Notes: a model not told the origin generated them from the letters alone. A stretch of DNA of 36,991 nt from an archaeon RBG_16_50_20 (GCA_001768965.1 MEMY01000052.1:15472-52462); one strand, 5' to 3'. Counted from the first letter of the stretch, positions 8,703 through 16,595 are shown. Program-made: numbers and translations.

Positions 8703-9227
8703 TCACTTGATTCGTTTGAGGCCCTTGGGGTACCTGAGAGCTAGGTCGGCGTAGGCTTCTTTGTATTTGCTCCACACCTGCTTGTCAGCCTCCGCAACGT
8801 CTCGAATCACTTTCGCTGGGACGCCAACGGCAACCTTTCCATCGGGAATCGATTGACCACTTGTTACAACAGCACCTTCCCCGATTATGCTCCATATCCC
8901 GATCGTTGCGTAGTCGCTTATCACTGCTCCAACGCCGACCACGGCGTAGTCTTTGACCGTGCAATTGTGGAGAAGCGCGCCGTGCCCAATCTGGACGTGG
9001 TTTCCTACCTCGCATTTCTCATTGATACGCGCATGCAGAACACAGTTCTCTTGCACGCTTGTCCTGTCGCCAATCACGATAGTGCCATAATCGCCTCGAA
9101 TTCTCGCTCCTGGCCCGATGAAGCATTGCGCCCCAATCGTGACATCACCCAAAACCTTGGCATCCTCATCAACGTACGCCGTCGGAGCAATAGACGGAAT
9201 ACGTCCCTCGAACTCAAAAACACCCAA
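8703..9227 (-). CDS. gamma-class carbonic anhydrase-like hexapeptide-repeat protein
   Basis: A left-handed beta-helix built from hexapeptide repeats (IGAQCFIGPGARIRGD, VIGDRTSVQENCVLHA, VGNHVQIGHGALLHNC, VVGVGAVISD) fills residues 10-140, followed by a helical tail (DKQVWSKYKEAYADLALRY). The three zinc ligands of the gamma-carbonic anhydrase family are present as His65, His82 and His87, so hydration of CO2 is possible. Many members of this YrdA/CaiE/PaaY-type group are of unproven activity, and the acidic loop of the Methanosarcina Cam enzyme is missing. The start is TTG at 9227, strongly supported by GGAGGTC 8 bases upstream. No partner gene is adjacent; guaA follows 58 bp downstream on the same strand and might share its transcript. 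Confidence 0.88.
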   Translation of the reverse strand: MGVFEFEGRIPSIAPTAYVDEDAKVLGDVTIGAQCFIGPGARIRGDYGTIVIGDRTSVQENCVLHARINEKCEVGNHVQIGHGALLHNCTVKDYAVVGVGAVISDYATIGIWSIIGEGAVVTSGQSIPDGKVAVGVPAKVIRDVAEADKQVWSKYKEAYADLALRYPKGLKRIK

Positions 9228-9367
9228 ACAAACTGACCTCCGTTAGTACACCCAACTAGCCCGTGAATGTAAATCCCATGTTCGTTTTCCATTCTTCGCT
9301 CCAGAGAAGAACTCCAAGCGAGATTAGTGTGCATAATCTGCTGGAACCCTGATATAGGTCCATAGAA

Positions 9368-9889
9368 TTGATCTTAGAAAGACACCAGCGTATGACATTG
9401 CTATCTCGATTTAGACAAGTCACAAGGAAATTCGGAGCCTTAGCACAATCTCCGACAGCGCGTTATCGTTTGATTCGACCTGAGCGGAATGAGAAAGCAT
9501 TAGGCTTCTGTTCGACTTGCGGGAATCCAATCACGTTGAGTACAGAAGGGGCATACTCATCATTTCATAACGCGGCGACGTGTCGGTTGGTGAATCTTGC
9601 ATTGGCAGAGATGGGAGTCAGCATCGACCAAACGATAGGTGTAGTCGTCTACCCGTATTGGGGTCCACTGAAGGGCTATTACTCGACGGCTGAGCCGTTA
9701 ACGATTCACGTAGCTGAAGAGGCGTACTCACATTTTCCAGAGTACATCATCTTCCACGAGACTAAGCATCTAGTGGACTGTCTAACGAAGGGTTGGAGCG
9801 AAGAAGGGACGCCTGATCCTTTTGCTCGCCACCTTTGCGCAAAGTACGGCTTTCCATGCCCTCCTCCTCACCAGCACATCGGCCAGTAG
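9368..9889 (+). CDS. uncharacterised small protein with HExxH motif and Cys/His cluster
   Basis: I do not recognise a named family. Visible features of the 173-residue protein are a possible zinc knuckle (Cys48 and Cys51 in GFCSTCGNPI, with His67 and Cys72 following) and a zincin-like HExxH at residues 130-134 in YIIFHETKHLVDCL. Downstream lie EEGTPDPFARHLC, whose Glu, Asp or His could give a third metal ligand, and a Cys/Pro/His-rich tail (FPCPPPHQH). There is no signal peptide or membrane segment. A small intracellular metalloprotease is one possibility, and a structural metal site is another. The TTG at 9368 has AGGT 8 bases upstream; the ATG at 9392 would also keep every motif. Both neighbouring genes are on the opposite strand, so it is a single transcript. 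Confidence 0.72.
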   Translation: MILERHQRMTLLSRFRQVTRKFGALAQSPTARYRLIRPERNEKALGFCSTCGNPITLSTEGAYSSFHNAATCRLVNLALAEMGVSIDQTIGVVVYPYWGPLKGYYSTAEPLTIHVAEEAYSHFPEYIIFHETKHLVDCLTKGWSEEGTPDPFARHLCAKYGFPCPPPHQHIGQ

Positions 9890-9936
9890 GATTAGATAGC
9901 ATGTCTACGCGCTGAAAAACGACTTGGGCCAATGCG

Positions 9937-10326
9937 TTAGGCGTAAGTGCCTATCTTGGCTTCCAGTTGGCTCTTCGGAAGCACACCGACTATCCTGTCG
10001 ACTTCTTCCCCGTTTTTCATAACGAGCAGAGTTGGGATAGCCATTATCCCGAAACGTTGGGCCGTTTCTGGGTTCTCATCGACATTCAGCTTGCCGAAGA
10101 CGACCTTGCCGCTGTAGTCCTTTGCCAGTTGCTCGACGACAGGAGCAATAGCACGACATGGAGCACACCACGCCGCCCAACAGTCCACAACGACTAGAGG
10201 ATAGCTCTTTACTGTTTGCTCGAAATTCCTGTCACTTACGGCTATTGGTTTGTCTATGGTCGGTGTTGACATTTGACCCATGAGTTCACGCATCTTCTTT
10301 GCACGGATCTCCTCAAGTTCGTCCAA
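9937..10326 (-). CDS. trxA: thioredoxin with N-terminal charged helix extension
   Basis: Cytoplasmic thiol-disulfide oxidoreductase. The redox motif is Cys54/Cys57 in CWAAWCAPCRAIAPV, with the cis-proline in IMAIPTLLVMKNGEEV and the family strand VVFGKLNVDENPETA. The Trx fold begins only near residue 28. The first 20 residues (DELEEIRAKKMRELMGQM) form a charged helix resembling the start of PDCD5-family proteins. The TTG start at 10326 is well supported: GAGGTC lies 8 bases upstream, and a TATA-like box (CTTATAA) about 47 bp upstream. The charged extension therefore looks genuinely translated. No thioredoxin reductase is next to it, so its reductant is unknown. Confidence 0.95.
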   Translation of the reverse strand: MDELEEIRAKKMRELMGQMSTPTIDKPIAVSDRNFEQTVKSYPLVVVDCWAAWCAPCRAIAPVVEQLAKDYSGKVVFGKLNVDENPETAQRFGIMAIPTLLVMKNGEEVDRIVGVLPKSQLEAKIGTYA

Positions 10327-10370
10327 TTTTGGACCTCACACGGGAGCCGCCCCCTCACCGTTCCAACTCG

Positions 10371-10380
10371 TTATAAGTTT
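10371..10380 (-). promoter_or_regulatory. TATA-like promoter of the thioredoxin gene
   Basis: On the minus strand the sequence reads AAACTTATAA, about 47 bp before the TTG start. It matches the AAACTTA core seen before two other genes in the window. Confidence 0.55.
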
Positions 10381-10529
10381 ACCCTGCAACTAACTCACCT
10401 GAAATTATCCGAAATCTAATGGCCTCCCAAGAAAGAACTTGTCGGGAAACCCGCGAACCTTGTCATCATGGCAGCATCAATGCATTGAGGATCAGTTGCT
10501 CGACCAAAACCTGTCAGTGGCTTCTAGGC

Positions 10530-10540
10530 AAACTTAAGAA
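10530..10540 (+). promoter_or_regulatory. TATA-like promoter of the acyl-CoA dehydrogenase gene
   Basis: AAACTTAAGAA centred about 45 bp before the ATG at 10581 resembles the iscA and thioredoxin promoter boxes. The rest of the 10381-10529 spacer shows no gene or clear structure. Confidence 0.45.
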
Positions 10541-10580
10541 CACATCCAGCTCTAAATCTCAATTCACTTCGTGAACGCCT

Positions 10581-11729
10581 ATGCCTCTCGATTTTGAGTT
10601 AACCGGCGAACAGGAGCTTTTCCGACGAACTGTGCGCGAATTTGCAAAAAAGGAGATTGCTCCGAAAGTCAGAGAATATGAACGCAAGCGCGAGTTCCCG
10701 TGGGAGCTTTATCGCAAGATGGGTCAGGCGGGTCTTCTTGGTCTGAGGCTGCCGAAACAGTATGGTGGCCAAGAAGCTGACGCAGTCACCATGGGGATCC
10801 TTCAAGAGGAGCTGGGTCGAGCAGGTTGGCAGATTCCTCTCGGAGACATAATGGCAGAAATTCTGGCGCTTAACGGACCGGAACACCTGAAGTCGGAATG
10901 GCTCCCTGCGATGGTTAAGGGCGAGAAGATTATTGGAATAGCCAACACGGAACCCGGAGCAGGATCGGATGCGGCGGGTATAACGACTCGCGCTGTTCGA
11001 AAAGCCGATAGTTATGTGTTGAACGGTGAGAAGCAGTGTATCACGGGCATTGATGAATGCGGCGCTTACTGTGTACTGGCAAGAACCGATCCTGACAAGG
11101 GCTCCAAAGGGGTCAGCATGTTCTTCGTCGAGATGAACAGGCCAGGGATCGAGAAGTACAATTTTGATGCACTTGGGTGGAAACTGTTCTCCTTTGGTGG
11201 GTTCGTGCTCAAGGATGTCTCCGTTCCCTCAACGAATCTAGTGGGTGAAGAGAACCAAGGATTCCGTTACGTCATGGAGACATTCGACCTGATGCGAGCT
11301 CTAATTGCAATTTGGTGTATCGGGATGGCAGAGGCCTCACTCGATGAAAACGTCGAGTACGTCAAGCAGCGGAAAGCTTTCGGAAGACCGATAGGAAAAT
11401 TCGAATCCGTGCAGTCTCGCATAGTGGAAGGGTACACGAAGGTCGAGGCCGCAAGGTTACTTTGCTACAGAACATTGTGGCTGAAAGACAAAGGGCAGAA
11501 GATAACCAAAGAGTCAGCTATGATCAAATGGTATGCACCCTTAATCTCCTTTGGAGTCGTGAACGACTGCCTTCAGAACAGAGGCGCTATCGGGTATACG
11601 ACTGAATGCATGGACGAATACAGACTCAGAGAGATTAGGGGGGCGATGATTGGCGACGGGACAACTGACATTAACAAGATCGTCGTGGCGCGCGAAATCC
11701 TGGGTCGGGAATATCTTCCATACCGTTGA
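10581..11729 (+). CDS. acyl-CoA dehydrogenase family flavoprotein
   Basis: FAD enzyme of the acyl-CoA dehydrogenase family, which introduces an alpha-beta double bond into acyl-CoA and passes electrons to ETF. Length (382) is typical. The N-terminal helical domain has LTGEQELFRRTVREFAKKEI, the middle beta domain has NTEPGAGSDAAGI and LNGEKQCITG, and the C-terminal helical domain has VKQRKAFGRPIGKFESVQ. The segment holding the catalytic glutamate in MCAD-type enzymes (YEGT) reads IGDGTTDINK, so the base is Asp359. The alternative glutamate of isovaleryl-CoA-type enzymes is replaced by methionine (DLMRALIA). Function may therefore be an unusual substrate class or altered activity. The ATG at 10581 starts the conserved domain. 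No ETF, thiolase or hydratase gene is nearby. Confidence 0.9.
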   Translation: MPLDFELTGEQELFRRTVREFAKKEIAPKVREYERKREFPWELYRKMGQAGLLGLRLPKQYGGQEADAVTMGILQEELGRAGWQIPLGDIMAEILALNGPEHLKSEWLPAMVKGEKIIGIANTEPGAGSDAAGITTRAVRKADSYVLNGEKQCITGIDECGAYCVLARTDPDKGSKGVSMFFVEMNRPGIEKYNFDALGWKLFSFGGFVLKDVSVPSTNLVGEENQGFRYVMETFDLMRALIAIWCIGMAEASLDENVEYVKQRKAFGRPIGKFESVQSRIVEGYTKVEAARLLCYRTLWLKDKGQKITKESAMIKWYAPLISFGVVNDCLQNRGAIGYTTECMDEYRLREIRGAMIGDGTTDINKIVVAREILGREYLPYR

Positions 11730-11843
11730 AGCTTACCGATAAGCCGTCTAATAGGAGAGTTGGCTTTCCCAGCGCGGGGAATCCACCTAGAACATTACGT
11801 GGCGTCTTGTTTTGTTCGATCGGAGCTTCTGGTGCTGACTGGG

Positions 11844-12080
11844 CTATTTTCCTTCGCTCACGATTGTTGTCAAGGTTGACCGTATTTTGTCGAGCCTTCG
11901 TACCTTCCAGGTAATTACTTCCTTAAGGCGATCCATGGAGTCAGTTTCGATCTTTGCCACCACGTCGTATACTCCGTATACGAAGTAGGATTCCTTGACT
12001 TCTGGAACGTCACGTAGACTCTTCAGTATCTCGTTTTCGGCACCTGCGTCAATATTCATAAAGACGAAAGCCTTTGGCAT
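11844..12080 (-). CDS. free-standing RAM domain protein (Lrp/AsnC ligand-binding domain)
   Basis: The 78 residues form only the ligand-binding RAM domain of Lrp/AsnC regulators, with no helix-turn-helix. The order is strand PKAFVFMNIDAG, helix ENEILKSLRDVP, strand VKESYFVYGVYDVVAKIE, helix DSMDRLKEVITW and a final strand STLTTIV. Family members oligomerise and bind amino acids or other small ligands. Stand-alone copies may act as enzyme or regulator partners. A second one lies at 30945-31175. The ATG at 12080 directly follows AGGTGA, too close for a standard Shine-Dalgarno, so it may be read from a leaderless or short-leader transcript. It is divergent from the zinc-ribbon membrane protein gene. 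Confidence 0.87.
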   Translation of the reverse strand: MPKAFVFMNIDAGAENEILKSLRDVPEVKESYFVYGVYDVVAKIETDSMDRLKEVITWKVRRLDKIRSTLTTIVSEGK

Positions 12081-12148
12081 TCACCTAAACCCCACCACAC
12101 AGTAGTGTTGATGAGCATTATGAGATTATCCATCGAACCGTTCCGGAT

Positions 12149-13033
12149 ATGTCGGGGGGCATAGGGTTGCCTTCGCAAGCTGATTTTGCACTTCGCCGAG
12201 TAGAGAGCTACATACGAAAAAGGCCCTTTACAGACCGAAGAATGGGATACGCTTGGATGATTGTTCCCGTTCTACCGATCATAGTAGCTATTGCTCTTAT
12301 CATGGCGTTGATCGGAATCGTCATTTCCTCTATCCCTACATTTCAGCCAGGCGAACCCCCATCACCAGCCTTTGTCGGAATCTTCGCCCTCTACGCTCTG
12401 GCTCTCATGGCCTTCTACGCTGTCCTTCTCGTGGGAGCGTTTGCCGTTTTCTATTTCGCCGATCGTAGGAACCGGCACTTCAGGAGACAGCAAATGCTCT
12501 TCGCCGCCATTTCGTCGTATCTCCAAGCGAGAACTAATGTGGGGGTCGGTGAGAATTTCGAGAAGTTGACCCAGCTCAATGAGGATTCAATATTCGAAGA
12601 ACAGGACAGACCAGCCGGTCTATGGGCAATATTGTATGTGTTCGTAACGCCGATTGTGGGTCTTGTCGTCGCCTACAACTTGACGCAAGACTTGCGCAAA
12701 CATGAAGAACGGCAAGCGGAGCATCAGCAGGTTCTCGTCCCGGCATTTGATGAGGCTGGTGTTGCGCGCCCTACGTTTACTGCTTGCAGGCGCCACAACA
12801 GGGATCCGATGGTTTACCTCATTCTAACAGCAATCACGGCCGGGCTCTTCTGGATATATTGGTTCTACACACTCCTGAGAGATTACAACGAGCATTTTGC
12901 AGATCACGCTGCTTTTGAAGATCAGATTCTCGCCTCCCTGAAGCCTTTAGCCGTGTGCAGAGCTTGTGGCGGCTCGATTCCTCAAGATGCAAAATTCTGC
13001 CCCATCTGCGGAGCGCCCCAGTCACCTGCCTAA
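12149..13033 (+). CDS. multi-pass membrane protein with C-terminal zinc ribbon
   Basis: A 294-residue membrane protein of no named family. Likely membrane segments are near 35-61, 75-104, 157-177 and 221-243. The last part (SIPQDAKFCPICG and the preceding CRACGG; Cys270, Cys273, Cys284, Cys287) is a zinc ribbon of the type often appended to archaeal and bacterial membrane proteins. The region from about 205 to 260 (YLILTAITAGLFWIYW, then LRDYNEHF) resembles DUF4234-like proteins. The next gene, a SpoIIM protein, begins 2 bp after its stop, so the two are almost certainly co-expressed and may form one membrane complex. Role unknown. Confidence 0.82.
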   Translation: MSGGIGLPSQADFALRRVESYIRKRPFTDRRMGYAWMIVPVLPIIVAIALIMALIGIVISSIPTFQPGEPPSPAFVGIFALYALALMAFYAVLLVGAFAVFYFADRRNRHFRRQQMLFAAISSYLQARTNVGVGENFEKLTQLNEDSIFEEQDRPAGLWAILYVFVTPIVGLVVAYNLTQDLRKHEERQAEHQQVLVPAFDEAGVARPTFTACRRHNRDPMVYLILTAITAGLFWIYWFYTLLRDYNEHFADHAAFEDQILASLKPLAVCRACGGSIPQDAKFCPICGAPQSPA

Positions 13034-13035
13034 GA

Positions 13036-13710
13036 ATGCGAGGCCGACACGAGACAGAATACGCGGCGTGGAAACGAATGGGATACGCAAGTGAGGTGCG
13101 TTCAGTTTTTGTGCGTAGCAAGATGCTCATCGGCATCGTGGCAATCGTATTCTTTCTTGTGGTGTTTGTTTCAACTCTTGCCTCGTATGTCCTTCTTGCA
13201 ACTTCCCCTGAACTTGTGAGATATCTTCAGAATTTCTTGGCTGGTGAGCGCGGGTTAATTGGGATACCTCCGCCCGAAACGAGCGGCTTCTATTGGCTAA
13301 TTTTCCTCAATAATATTGGTCATTTCTGGAACCCAAGTCGCACGTGGGTTTGGTTGCCTTTCGTAGGCGCCTTCAGCTTGGGTTACGAGCTCATCTTGAA
13401 TGCGATAATCATTGGTGGGGTCATATCCTTCGCTACGCTGACGAGAGGTGCCGCATTCACCATAGCAGGGCTGGCGCCTCATGGTGTGTTAGAGATTCCG
13501 GCATTCATTCTCGAATTTGCTGGACTAACACGTTGGCATATAGCAGCCTCACGCGTGATTTATGGAAAAATGAGCGGTCGGCAAGTTGACCGACCGTTGT
13601 TCATGGAGGGCGTGAAGGACACGTTCGTCTTGTCGCTCTTCTCTGTGACCTTGTTCGCAGTCGCGGCTTACGTGGAGACCTTCATCACGCCGATCCTCAT
13701 AGGCCATTAG
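13036..13710 (+). CDS. SpoIIM (stage II sporulation protein M / DUF95) family membrane protein
   Basis: Polytopic membrane protein with the SpoIIM signature GLAPHGVLEIPAFILEFAG, preceded by NNIGHFWNPSR and a conserved run of hydrophobic helices. In sporulating bacteria SpoIIM helps remodel cell wall, but archaeal members have no proven role; a link to membrane shape or partner export is only inferred. Membrane segments lie near residues 32-58, 87-97, 107-150 and 195-222. The frame extends upstream to 12955, but the ATG at 13036, 2 bp past the stop of the zinc-ribbon gene, avoids an 80-bp overlap; an ATG at 13078 is another option. It is convergent with the SIMPL gene. Confidence 0.85.
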   Translation: MRGRHETEYAAWKRMGYASEVRSVFVRSKMLIGIVAIVFFLVVFVSTLASYVLLATSPELVRYLQNFLAGERGLIGIPPPETSGFYWLIFLNNIGHFWNPSRTWVWLPFVGAFSLGYELILNAIIIGGVISFATLTRGAAFTIAGLAPHGVLEIPAFILEFAGLTRWHIAASRVIYGKMSGRQVDRPLFMEGVKDTFVLSLFSVTLFAVAAYVETFITPILIGH

Positions 13711-13720
13711 CAAGTTCACT

Positions 13721-14467
13721 CTACGCTATTTGGTATGTGATTTGCACATTCACTGTGACCTGCAATGTCCCTGGTTGAATTGGTGTCTGATTGCCCGAAA
13801 TGCTGGCTTTCTCGAACATGGGCTGGTAGAAGTAGCCTGGCGTTACAGATATTGGACCCAGTAAAGTGACACCTAAGCTTGAAGCCACGGCTTTCGCTTT
13901 ACCGTCTGCGTCCTGAATCGCGAACTGCAAGGCCTGCTTCTCGATCTTGGTGAGGGCTGCGTTTGACAATGTGAACATCACGCCTTGTACTTCGTTGACG
14001 CCTGCGTTGATCGCGGCATCTAATGCTTTGCCGACCAGGCTGAAGTCAGTGACCGCCACTTGGATAGCATTGCGTACTGCATAGCCCACGATTTTGGGCG
14101 GCGTCGTTTGATCTTGCTTGTATTCGTAGATTGGGGCTAGAGAGTAGGACACGGTTTCTATGGAACTCTTGCCTATCCCAACGTTTGCTAAGGCGTCCAT
14201 GACTTTCGACATGATTAACGCGTTGTCACTGCTTGCCTGTGTAGCGGTTGCGGCTTGTGTTTGAACGGCGAGAAGTATGATCGCTTGATCTGGCTGAGCG
14301 GAAACCGTTCCAACACCCATAACCTGCAAAGTCTTTTGCTGCGTACTGGATGGGCCATTTGTTTGAATGCTCAGGGGACGAGTTGTAGCCACTGCACTGA
14401 TCAGCACAATTGCCACAATTGCGACTGCAGCGAGGTAGTAGATCCTTCGGCTGGAAATCTCACTCAA
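13721..14467 (-). CDS. SIMPL domain (DUF541) membrane-anchored extracytoplasmic protein
   Basis: A single hydrophobic segment at about residues 10-28 anchors or exports the protein; the rest is a SIMPL/DUF541 domain. Family features are the start VMGVGTVSAQPDQAIILLAVQTQA, repeated ATQAS-type helices, YSLAPIYEYK, GYAVRNAIQVAV and the C-terminal strands LQVTVNVQITYQ. Such proteins are oligomeric beta-alpha proteins of the envelope, and their molecular role is not well defined. The TTG start at 14467 has a perfect GGAGGTG 6 bases upstream, among the best ribosome-binding sites in the window. The following stretch to 14723 holds an ACCGTTCACGGT dyad at 14541-14552 and no other gene. Confidence 0.88.
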   Translation of the reverse strand: MSEISSRRIYYLAAVAIVAIVLISAVATTRPLSIQTNGPSSTQQKTLQVMGVGTVSAQPDQAIILLAVQTQAATATQASSDNALIMSKVMDALANVGIGKSSIETVSYSLAPIYEYKQDQTTPPKIVGYAVRNAIQVAVTDFSLVGKALDAAINAGVNEVQGVMFTLSNAALTKIEKQALQFAIQDADGKAKAVASSLGVTLLGPISVTPGYFYQPMFEKASISGNQTPIQPGTLQVTVNVQITYQIA

Positions 14468-14540
14468 TTAATGCACCTCCTCAAGATTTGAACGAGCGTA
14501 CATTAGCATCCGCTCGCAATAACACCATGGTTTTGAACAG

Positions 14541-14552
14541 ACCGTTCACGGT
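14541..14552. other. dyad between the SIMPL and JAMM genes
   Basis: ACCGTTCACGGT (5-bp arms, 2-bp centre) is flanked on both sides by GAACAG. It lies about 75 bp upstream of the SIMPL start and 170 bp before the JAMM gene. It is a possible operator, with no supporting data. Confidence 0.25.
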
Positions 14553-14723
14553 TTAGAACAGCCTTTGGGACCTGCGCAAATCTCAACGGATAAGTCAACG
14601 GAGGCGCGTTCAATGGACAGGTACATGACGAAAACGCCATCTAATGCTTGCATTTTCATTAGGGTTCGCGATTGAAGCCTTATGAGGCAACACAAGGACA
14701 GGCTCGGGAACACGTGAGGAGAA

Positions 14724-15155
14724 TTGTTCAAGGTCTTCATCACAAGTCGCGTGATTGATAGAATCTCGCGTGACGTGAACCGGCCAGTCGAAAGAATTGG
14801 ACTCCTGATGGGAGCTTTGGAGAATAGCTCACTCTGGGTTAACGACATAATACCGGGAGGAACAGAAATGAGCGAAGTCCATTGTGCCTTCCCCCCACAA
14901 CGCCTTGCACAGGTGGCGAACGACATTGTGGAAGGAAGGATAGAGGGGCGAATAGTTGGTTGGTATCATTCACACCCTGGACATGGCTTATTCTTGTCAC
15001 AGACCGACCTCGAAACCCACATGCAGTTTTACCAGTTCTCTTCGTATGCCCTTTCACTCGTGGCAGATCCAAAGTCTGGCGAGTTTGGCATCTGGATTTA
15101 TGAAAACGGCGTCGGGGTAGTCCAGCTGCCCGTGAATCACATCCACATCATCTAG
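14724..15155 (+). CDS. JAMM/MPN metallopeptidase, Rpn11/CSN5-like
   Basis: A single MPN domain of 143 residues with a complete JAMM zinc site: Glu24 (VERIGLLMG), His82 and His84 (WYHSHPGHG), Ser92 and Asp95 (FLSQTD). Such enzymes cleave isopeptide bonds to ubiquitin-like modifiers; archaeal members remove SAMP-type proteins. The VGWYHSHPG and LS..D..T pattern is closer to eukaryotic Rpn11/CSN5 than to bacterial RadC. The only available start is TTG at 14724, since TGA lies in frame 7 bases earlier. GAGGAG is present but unusually close to it. No ubiquitin-like, E1 or proteasome gene is adjacent, so the substrate is not indicated. Confidence 0.92.
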   Translation: MFKVFITSRVIDRISRDVNRPVERIGLLMGALENSSLWVNDIIPGGTEMSEVHCAFPPQRLAQVANDIVEGRIEGRIVGWYHSHPGHGLFLSQTDLETHMQFYQFSSYALSLVADPKSGEFGIWIYENGVGVVQLPVNHIHII

Positions 15156-15164
15156 GAATCCTGA

Positions 15165-15776
15165 TCATGCGACCCTTCGGTTTTCCTGGACTATGATCTT
15201 GAGAAGCCCTCGAGCGGAGGGAACGCCAGCTTGCGCCACCATTTTGCGCCGTTCATTCCAAAGGTCTGAGAGCAAAGCAGCCGGGTATCCTCTGCGCCTG
15301 TAATCGACGATTTGCAGAAGAATATCTAAGCTGTCAGCCGCATGAACAATCTTCGATTCTTTCGTGTTGCTCAAGTCGTATTCACTCTGGAGTGACTTGT
15401 ATTTGCCGGCGAGCTTGCGATCAGTCATGCCCTTAGCAAGGTGCTCCCACGCGTTCTTCTCAACCTCACGCTTTATTGACCGACCTCTTTTTCCCATGTG
15501 TTGTAGATAGGCCTGACTGATATCGAATGTAAATGATTCTGCGAGATCGTGCAGAACCGTCATTCTCAGAACCTTCTCTATGTCAAGTCTCACTCCGCGT
15601 CTTTCCTCCAAATCAGCCAGGATCATAGACAGAGCGCTTGTCGAGAAAGTATGCTCCGCCACAGATTCGACATCAGGCAACGAGACCCCGTGGCTCAACC
15701 ATCCGCTCCTCGGAATTCGCTTCAGTCCAGAAAGCGCAAGAAGAAACTGTAGAATTGTCTCCGCCTCCTCTAACAC
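15165..15776 (-). CDS. HD-domain phosphohydrolase, HDDC2/YfbR-type
   Basis: Metal-dependent HD-domain protein of the HDDC2/YfbR group, whose bacterial members dephosphorylate deoxynucleoside 5'-monophosphates. The metal-site residues are His42 (ESVAEHTFST), His76-Asp77 (VLHDLAESF) and the later Asp in VHAADSLD. The 203-residue length fits. GTG at 15776 is preceded in frame by TAG two codons earlier, so no longer start exists. The gene is convergent with the JAMM gene, with only 9 bp between stops. Substrate is inferred from the family and not certain. Confidence 0.88.
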   Translation of the reverse strand: MLEEAETILQFLLALSGLKRIPRSGWLSHGVSLPDVESVAEHTFSTSALSMILADLEERRGVRLDIEKVLRMTVLHDLAESFTFDISQAYLQHMGKRGRSIKREVEKNAWEHLAKGMTDRKLAGKYKSLQSEYDLSNTKESKIVHAADSLDILLQIVDYRRRGYPAALLSDLWNERRKMVAQAGVPSARGLLKIIVQENRRVA

Positions 15777-15845
15777 ACTCTACCGAAAGACAACAGTTAT
15801 GGCTTTGACCTTTTGTTCTTGGCGGAAACCAACGGGTCCACGACT

Positions 15846-16595
15846 ATGAGGCGGTTACTAATACTCATACTTGCCGTGTACGGTGTCACTGCGGCTTTGT
15901 TTTGGGTAACAGCAGTAAATACAGCGACCCTCTATGCCGTGAAGGATAGTTACAGTTGGCAGTCCGTGCCCAAAGCGAACAATGGCGGTTCGAACAACTT
16001 CGCAATCACATCATCCACTGCGAATCCTATGAACATGAGAGGATGGATTGCCTTTGACATGCGCGGGGTCCCTAATGACGTCTGGATTCTCAACGCTGAA
16101 CTCCGACTGAGAGTCTGGCACAAAACCACAACCGATCCCAAACTCGGGATAGGTGACAGCACGGGTAGGGTGTACGGGGTTTACCGACTGACCCAACCTT
16201 GGACCGAGTTCAACATTACTTGGGCATATCAGCCGAATTACACAGAAGAACATCACGCCACATCTCCTGTTCCTCCTGGCCAAGGTGGGTGGGATGGTCC
16301 GCTTCTTTACATGGATTGGGATGTTACGGCCTTAGTGAGAGATTGGGCTTCCGGCGCCGACAATTATGGAATTTTGATCCGGGACACACAAGAGAATGCT
16401 CCCCTCTATTACTCCACTCAGTTCTTTACACACAACAAGGTCCCAAACGAGAGTTATTTCCCTCGACTTCTCGTGACTTATGTTAGTCCGCTATCCGTGG
16501 TCATCCTAGTCGCTGCCTTGGGCTTGGAAGGACTGTTTATCACTACCCTTTGGCGAATGAGAAAACGCCGTCAAGATACTTCGGAACATAGGTGA
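15846..16595 (+). CDS. DNRLRE-domain surface protein with terminal membrane anchors
   Basis: The 249-residue protein starts with a signal/anchor segment (RRLLILILAVYGVTAALFW) and ends in a second hydrophobic stretch (VVILVAALGLEGLFITTLW) followed by a basic tail. Between them is a beta-sandwich of the DNRLRE type: IAFDMRGVP, NAELRLRVW, GVYRLTQPWTEFNITW, MDWDVTALVRDW, NYGILIRDT and PRLLVTYV. Such domains occur in extracellular, often polysaccharide-interacting proteins of archaea and bacteria. The frame also opens at a TTG at 15813, but the ATG at 15846 places the signal segment at the N-terminus. Its last four bases overlap the next gene (GTGA), implying coupled translation with the M29 aminopeptidase. 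Confidence 0.82.
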   Translation: MRRLLILILAVYGVTAALFWVTAVNTATLYAVKDSYSWQSVPKANNGGSNNFAITSSTANPMNMRGWIAFDMRGVPNDVWILNAELRLRVWHKTTTDPKLGIGDSTGRVYGVYRLTQPWTEFNITWAYQPNYTEEHHATSPVPPGQGGWDGPLLYMDWDVTALVRDWASGADNYGILIRDTQENAPLYYSTQFFTHNKVPNESYFPRLLVTYVSPLSVVILVAALGLEGLFITTLWRMRKRRQDTSEHR

